This document shows, piece by piece, positions 7,261-10,760 of a DNA stretch of 10,760 nucleotides. The DNA is taken from NCBI GenBank assembly GCA_003517915.1, contig DOZQ01000147.1, positions 1 to 10,760 of the forward strand, read 5' to 3'. The translations under genes and the position numbers were made by a program. The first letter of the stretch is position 1; every line of letters begins with the position of its first letter. The notes under the pieces are model-generated. The model saw only the letters and a program-made list of their open reading frames with translations. It was not told the origin of the DNA and ran no database searches. Source of the stretch: Oscillospiraceae bacterium (GTDB lineage Bacteria; Bacillota; Clostridia; Oscillospirales; Acutalibacteraceae).

Positions 7261-7662
7261 ATGACGATTGCGTTGATTGCGCATGACGCCAAAAAAGAAT
7301 TGATGGTTCAGTTTTGCATAGCCTACTGCGGTATTTTAAGCCGGCACGATATTTGCGCGACCGGAGCGACCGGCAAGCTGGTGTCAGACGCCACGGGACT
7401 TAAAATCGTGCGTTATCTAAGCGGCGCTCAGGGCGGGGATCAGCAGATAGCGGCTCGCATAGGCTGCGATGAGATCGATATGGTGCTGTTTTTCAGGAAT
7501 CCGCTTGATCCAAAACCGCATGAACCGAACGAGCGGAGCATTCTGCGCATCTGTGACGCACACAATATACCCATAGCCACTAACATCGCGACCGCCGAAG
7601 TGCTTATACACGGTCTTGAGCGCGGCGATCTCGACTGGCGCAATATTTTAAGGGAGCAGTAA
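7261..7662 (+). CDS. mgsA: Methylglyoxal synthase
   Basis: The family enzyme converts dihydroxyacetone phosphate to methylglyoxal and phosphate, a bypass of lower glycolysis that relieves sugar-phosphate stress in the cytoplasm. The 133 residues match the family throughout: LIAHDAKK at the N-terminus, the phosphate-binding ATGATGKLV near 33-41, GGDQQI with the catalytic-base Asp60, FFRNPLDPKPHEP at 77-89 with His87, and IPIATNIATAE. Two active-site regions differ from the common form. SGPLGGDQQ is SGAQGGDQQ, and the conserved Asp two residues after HxP (Asp101 in the E. coli enzyme) is Asn90. AGGGAGG at 7247-7253, 7 bases upstream, sets the ATG. It lies 30 bases after minD and is followed by a terminator, so the two form a short operon. 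Confidence 0.95.
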   Translation: MTIALIAHDAKKELMVQFCIAYCGILSRHDICATGATGKLVSDATGLKIVRYLSGAQGGDQQIAARIGCDEIDMVLFFRNPLDPKPHEPNERSILRICDAHNIPIATNIATAEVLIHGLERGDLDWRNILREQ

Positions 7663-7715
7663 TGGTTTCTCATATGGCGGGTGGTTTGGCTATTATCATG
7701 CACACAGCTTTACGC

Positions 7716-7751
7716 GTTATGCAGTGCGTTTAAAATCATATTTTGCATAAC
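7716..7751. repeat. Inverted repeat after mgsA with a nested AT palindrome
   Basis: GTTATGCA (7716-7723) and TGCATAAC (7744-7751) are exact reverse complements around a 20-base spacer. The spacer region contains AAAAT (7732-7736) and ATTTT (7740-7744) as a nested pair. It sits just before the terminator hairpin. It could form a structured 3' end for the minD-mgsA message or mark the end of a small repeat element. Confidence 0.5.
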
Positions 7752-7956
7752 AAAATAACAGCCAACTAGGCTGTTTTTTGTTAACCGATTGCGCCGGGGC
7801 GTCCGCTTCGCATTTGCACAAATAAAGTTCGTTGCGGCATTTCGGCTCTGATTTCCAGTCCTTCTGGGTGTTATATAAAGCCTTATACTTCGCTGCTCTG
7901 CGGCGGAGAGTTTCATTGGGAAATTTTTGTTGGAATAATGACGCGGTTAATTCGCT
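7717..7956 (-). pseudogene. Open minus-strand frame without a start; possible gene remnant or repeat
   Basis: Reading the minus strand from 7956 to the stop at 7717-7719 gives 79 codons without a stop. The composition is protein-like and includes KYKALYNTQKDWKSEPKCRN and KQPSWLLFCYAKYDF. There is no ATG and no usable start with a ribosome site, and a second frame is also open from an ATG at 7916. The terminator hairpin at 7757-7779 lies within it. I do not recognise the product. Two overlapping open frames of this kind often mark a dispersed intergenic repeat or a decayed gene rather than a working one. Confidence 0.25.
7757..7779 (+). terminator. Rho-independent terminator of minD-mgsA
   Basis: AACAGCC (7757-7763) pairs perfectly with GGCTGTT (7769-7775) across a five-base loop, AACTA, and the T-run continues to 7779. 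The 7-bp stem with a T-tract fits an intrinsic terminator about 95 bases after the mgsA stop. On the other strand a shorter ATTTT run follows the same stem, so weak bidirectional action is conceivable. Confidence 0.85.
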
Positions 7957-7964
7957 TTAAAAGG

Positions 7965-7993
7965 TTCATTTTTATAAAAAACTGTGGTATAAT
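7965..7993 (+). promoter_or_regulatory. Extended -10 promoter for rlmB
   Basis: TATAAT at 7988-7993 is preceded by TGG (7985-7987), a perfect extended -10 element. A weak -35 box, TTCATT (7965-7970), lies exactly 17 bases upstream. Transcription would begin near 8000, about 44 bases before the rlmB ATG. Confidence 0.7.
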
Positions 7994-8043
7994 TATGTGG
8001 TCTTGCCTAATGAAGACGACTATAAATATGCAGGTTTTACAAG

Positions 8044-8787
8044 ATGATGGAAGACTTACAAATTGTTGTTGGCAGAAATGCCGTTTTTGAGGCAATTGCG
8101 GCCGGGCGCGGCGTGGAAAGTTTGCTTATTCAAACAGGCGAGCGGCGCGGTTACATCCTAAAGATTATTGCTGCCGCGAAGGAACGCGGTATCCCGGTGA
8201 AAGAGGCGGCTCGCGAAAAGCTGGACGGACTCAGCGGAGAAGCCTCTCATCAGGGTGTAGTTTTAATTTTGTCCGCCTACCGTTATGCCGAAATAGAGGA
8301 GCCGTTCGCTTTGGCTCGTGAAAGAGGCGAGTTTCCGCTTTTGGTGGTGCTGGACGAAATAGCCGATCCGCACAACTTGGGCGCTATTATCCGTACGGCG
8401 GAAGCGGTAGGGGCGCACGGAGTGATCATACCAAAAAGGCGTGCGGCGGGGCTTACTCCCGTTGCCGCGAAAGCCGCGTGCGGCGCGCTTGAATATCTGC
8501 CGGTGGTTCGGGTGACAAATTTGGCCGCCGCGCTTGAATACCTGAAAAAGCAAAACCTGTTCATTTACGGCGCGGATATGGCTGGCGGTGATTATACAAA
8601 GCGGGATTATACGGTCGGTACAGCGATTGTAATAGGTTCGGAAGGCTCTGGGCTGCGTCGGCTTATAAAGGAAAAATGCGATGAAATTATTTCGTTGCCG
8701 ATGCCTGGCCGCATGGAATCCCTCAACGCTTCAGTCGCATGCGGCGTGTTGATTTATGAAGCCGTAAGGCAGCGGCATCTGCTGTGA
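8044..8787 (+). CDS. rlmB: 23S rRNA 2'-O-ribose methyltransferase (RlmB/TrmH, SpoU family)
   Basis: This encodes a SpoU-family (SPOUT fold) methyltransferase of 247 residues. By family it uses S-adenosylmethionine to methylate a ribose in RNA, for RlmB the G2251 position of 23S rRNA. It has the N-terminal substrate-binding domain (VVGRNAVFEAI near 8-18, HQGVVL near 69-74). All three catalytic-domain motifs are present: motif 1 LDEIADPHNLGAIIRTAE with Asn111 and Arg117, motif 2 IVIGSEGSGLR at 195-205, and motif 3 LPMPGRMESLNASVA at 218-232 with Asn228 and Ser230. ATG 8044 or the next codon, ATG 8047, could start it; the weak CAGG at 8031-8034 is 9 bases before the first. The RlmB subtype, rather than another TrmH-like rRNA or tRNA enzyme, is inferred from length and domain layout. 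Confidence 0.9.
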   Translation: MMEDLQIVVGRNAVFEAIAAGRGVESLLIQTGERRGYILKIIAAAKERGIPVKEAAREKLDGLSGEASHQGVVLILSAYRYAEIEEPFALARERGEFPLLVVLDEIADPHNLGAIIRTAEAVGAHGVIIPKRRAAGLTPVAAKAACGALEYLPVVRVTNLAAALEYLKKQNLFIYGADMAGGDYTKRDYTVGTAIVIGSEGSGLRRLIKEKCDEIISLPMPGRMESLNASVACGVLIYEAVRQRHLL

Positions 8788-8812
8788 TACTATTTTACTT
8801 GAAGAGTAGTAT
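8787..8812 (+). promoter_or_regulatory. Hairpin abutting the next gene's ribosome site
   Basis: ATACTATT (8787-8794) pairs with AGTAGTAT (8805-8812), eight pairs including one G-U, around a 10-base loop. It begins at the last base of the rlmB stop codon. The AAGGAG ribosome site of the following gene starts at the very next base, 8813. There is no T-run, so it is not a terminator. It could tune translation of the downstream gene or mark an RNA-processing site. Confidence 0.35.
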
Positions 8813-8827
8813 AAGGAGAGAATTGTT

Positions 8828-10760
8828 TTGAGCGAAAATAAAGGCAGGGACAATCAGACACATACCTCCGGCTATTCGGTTGAGGAAATTTTGGATGAGG
8901 CCAAGCGCATGAAAAAGGGTGAGCGTCCTGTCATGGGGATGAATAAACCTTCTCATACGCAGACGTGGCATACAGATGTTTTAACCAAAGACGAGATCAT
9001 GGCGACCAGGCCGCTTAGGCCGGATCAGTTCAGCAAGCCGCATGATATTTTGGATGAAACATCGGCGCCAGGTAAATCCGACGCGTTTTTAAGAGCCTCT
9101 AAGGCGGGTCCGATGGTTCATGTCGGTGACCGCAAGGGACAAACGATCAATCCACGAGCTTTGACTGCGGAGGAGCTTTTGGGCGATGCCGCTCCCGAGC
9201 GTGAGAAAACAAAAATAGAGCGTACCAAAGAAAGGCTGGAACGCCTTTTGGGCGGCTATGACGAGAAACCGGCAAAGCCGCAAAAAGAGCAAGGGGCGGT
9301 GTTCAGCGGTAAATCAAGCGGGAAGGCCAGCTCCGCGGCAACAGAGAATAATTCCGAGCCTGCTGTGAAAAAAAACGAGAAACCGGCACTGCGCACGGAG
9401 CGAAGCGCTCTCAAAGCTGAAAAAACGGATATTCCGAGAATTGAGCCAAAGCCGCTTTCAGAGCTGCTGTCCGATTCTGGCAGGGACACTGATGCAGGTA
9501 AAAAGCCCGTAAGAAGATTTTTCGGGACAAAAGGCGGAGCTGGCGGCGCAAATAACATGTCGGCGCAGCGTATACAGACGCCGCCCGGCAAATCGGAGAA
9601 TAAGGAGCCAGAACGGCCGGACCCTACTCCGGCGCCTTCGGTGACACAGGCAAAAGAAGAAACAAAAAACGTCACTGGAGATAAAGCGCCGACATCAGAA
9701 AAGAAAAAATATGGGGAGGCGAAGCCTCGTCCTCAGGGGAAATCGGTCTCGGGGAGCAAAGATCAGAAACAGGATGTGATTTACAGAGCTCCGGGGCTGC
9801 GTTCCAAGAGCTTTTCAGAAATCACCGAGGCTCCGAAAAAAACTACCTCCGAAAAAGAAAAAACGGTTTTTGAAGAGCTGAATAAACCGATGAAGCCGGA
9901 TTCGCAGGAAAAGCGAGGAGGTCTTTTTTCTCGGATTTTCCAAAAGGGAAAGGAGCCTGGAACTCAAAGCAAACAACCCAAACAACCCGAATCGGAAGAG
10001 CTGCCCAATCTTTTTTCGCCCGAAAAATCGGAGATGAAAAAAAGGCTGCCGGAAATGAACAGCGAAAATTCCGGCATAGGTTCGCTTGGCTTGCATCCTA
10101 CCACGTCGACCGACGGGAATGGGAAGGATCATACTAGAGAAATACTTGCGGAAGAACTGCGGAATATCCCGGTGTCGCCGGTGCATTTTTGGCGCTTTGC
10201 CCCGGGAACGAAAATCGGCGAAGCGGAAAAATCCGGCGGCGACGCGAAAGAAAAGACTGCAGAACCCGTGCCGGAGGAAAAGCAAGGCATAGATCTGGCT
10301 TCTGAAACAAAGACCGAAGAAATATTTGGCAGACCACCCGAAGAAGCTACGGAAAACGGCGCAGAGCAGACCGGTAAATTTGCCAGTTCGCTCAAAACGC
10401 CGGAACCTAAGTCTCAGACCGAAGAAAAACCGCGGTCTGCCGCCGAAAATGCAAAAACCGAGCCCGCAGTCGAAGAAATATCTTCTGTGAGCGAAATCCC
10501 CGTGCCAGAAACGCCTGCGCGGGAGAATGCTCCTGTTTTTTCTGAAACTCCTGAATCGTCACCCGAAAAAAAGCCGCTTGAAGATAAAAAGCGCGCTGTA
10601 AAGGAAGAACCGGAAACGTTCTTCTTGGATGCGCCCCTGCCGGAAGAAGAGCCTAAGCCTAAGCGTAAAAAACGTTCACGGTTTGGAGGTAAACGCCGTA
10701 CCAAAGAAGAGCCGGAGGAGTTCTTTTTGGACGAGCCCCTGCCGGAAGAAGAGCCCGAGC
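8828..10760 (+). CDS. Large cysteine-free, disordered Lys/Glu/Pro-rich protein, 3' end beyond window
   Basis: I do not recognise this protein. The frame is open from TTG 8828 to the window edge, 644 codons with no stop. AAGGAG at 8813-8818, 9 bases upstream, and an in-frame TAG before it fix the start. The first ~150 residues are the most protein-like: a short helix SVEEILDEAKRMKKGER near 18-34, WHTDVLTKDEIM, QFSKPHDILDE, LTAEELLGD, and a charged helix ending in RTKERLERLLGGY. After that it is low-complexity, rich in Lys, Glu, Pro and Ser, with short Phe/Arg clusters (RRFFGTKGG, GGLFSRIFQKGK, SRFGGKRR) and a 34-residue repeat at the end. No cysteine, no signal peptide and no membrane segment are seen; Trp occurs twice and Tyr four times. 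Forty bases separate it from rlmB, with no terminator, so co-transcription is likely. It may be the cytoplasmic arm of a larger membrane or scaffold protein, but that is a guess. Confidence 0.8.
   Translation, partial: MSENKGRDNQTHTSGYSVEEILDEAKRMKKGERPVMGMNKPSHTQTWHTDVLTKDEIMATRPLRPDQFSKPHDILDETSAPGKSDAFLRASKAGPMVHVGDRKGQTINPRALTAEELLGDAAPEREKTKIERTKERLERLLGGYDEKPAKPQKEQGAVFSGKSSGKASSAATENNSEPAVKKNEKPALRTERSALKAEKTDIPRIEPKPLSELLSDSGRDTDAGKKPVRRFFGTKGGAGGANNMSAQRIQTPPGKSENKEPERPDPTPAPSVTQAKEETKNVTGDKAPTSEKKKYGEAKPRPQGKSVSGSKDQKQDVIYRAPGLRSKSFSEITEAPKKTTSEKEKTVFEELNKPMKPDSQEKRGGLFSRIFQKGKEPGTQSKQPKQPESEELPNLFSPEKSEMKKRLPEMNSENSGIGSLGLHPTTSTDGNGKDHTREILAEELRNIPVSPVHFWRFAPGTKIGEAEKSGGDAKEKTAEPVPEEKQGIDLASETKTEEIFGRPPEEATENGAEQTGKFASSLKTPEPKSQTEEKPRSAAENAKTEPAVEEISSVSEIPVPETPARENAPVFSETPESSPEKKPLEDKKRAVKEEPETFFLDAPLPEEEPKPKRKKRSRFGGKRRTKEEPEEFFLDEPLPEEEPE
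10601..10760 (+). repeat. 34-codon acidic/basic tandem repeat, continuing past the window
   Basis: A 102-base unit starts at 10601 and again at 10703. Both copies encode KEEPExFFLDxPLPEEEP. In the first copy this is followed by a strongly basic stretch containing KPKRKKRSRFGGKRR. The second copy is cut by the window edge after 58 bases, so the repeat number is unknown. Each unit thus alternates an acidic half with a Phe-Phe-Leu core and a basic half, inside the large disordered protein. Confidence 0.8.

Larger units (their letters stand above)
7663..8043. other. 381-base intergenic region without a supported gene
   Basis: Between mgsA and rlmB the stretch holds, in order, an 8-bp inverted repeat (7716-7751), a terminator (7757-7779), a segment open in two overlapping minus-strand frames, and the rlmB promoter (7965-7993). 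Neither minus-strand frame has a ribosome site. An imperfect direct repeat is visible: ACGCG..TTA..CG..TTTAAAA near 7712-7735 and again near 7941-7962. I see no tRNA or recognisable riboswitch. A degraded gene or a dispersed intergenic element are both possible. Confidence 0.6.

Noticed and set aside
9256..10704. Minus-strand open frames of up to 156 codons under the large unknown gene, rich in Ser, Phe, Gly and Arg
   Set aside because: Their composition is what results from reading the reverse of a Lys/Glu/Pro-rich gene; none has a ribosome site or family resemblance.

Overview
The window reads as a chromosomal segment of an anaerobic low-to-mid-GC Firmicute, most likely class Clostridia (Oscillospiraceae-like). 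This is inferred from protein style and gene order: mreB, mreC, mreD, a class B PBP2, minD and mgsA occur together in many Clostridia. Strong AGGAGG-type ribosome sites and frequent TTG starts (mreB as the plain call, mreC, the PBP and the last gene) fit this. No species can be named from the sequence alone. Every supported gene is on the + strand.

Region 1 (1-6348) is a cell-shape operon. A promoter at 115-143 drives mreB. An AT-rich membrane acyltransferase gene (1347-2510) sits between mreB and mreC and looks like a later arrival. It is followed by mreC, mreD (overlapping mreC by one base) and a 780-codon PBP2/MrdA-type transpeptidase with a 12-residue repeat tail. MreB filaments, MreC, MreD and PBP2 form the elongasome that directs lateral wall synthesis. 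The acyltransferase could decorate a wall or surface glycan made alongside.

Region 2 (6349-7780) has its own strong promoter (6396-6424), a divergent minD, and mgsA, closed by a rho-independent terminator (7757-7779). No minC, minE or rodA is present, although these commonly accompany minD in related clusters.

Region 3 (7663-8043) is a 381-base gene-free stretch holding the terminator, an 8-bp inverted repeat, two overlapping open frames on the minus strand that look like a degraded gene or dispersed repeat, and the promoter of the next gene.

Region 4 (8044-10760) holds rlmB (23S rRNA 2'-O-methyltransferase family). It is followed by a very long, cysteine-free, Lys/Glu/Pro-rich open frame with a TTG start that runs off the window and enters a 34-residue acidic/basic tandem repeat. 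This last gene is unrecognised and is the least explained item here. I found no RNA gene, CRISPR array, insertion sequence or phage module.
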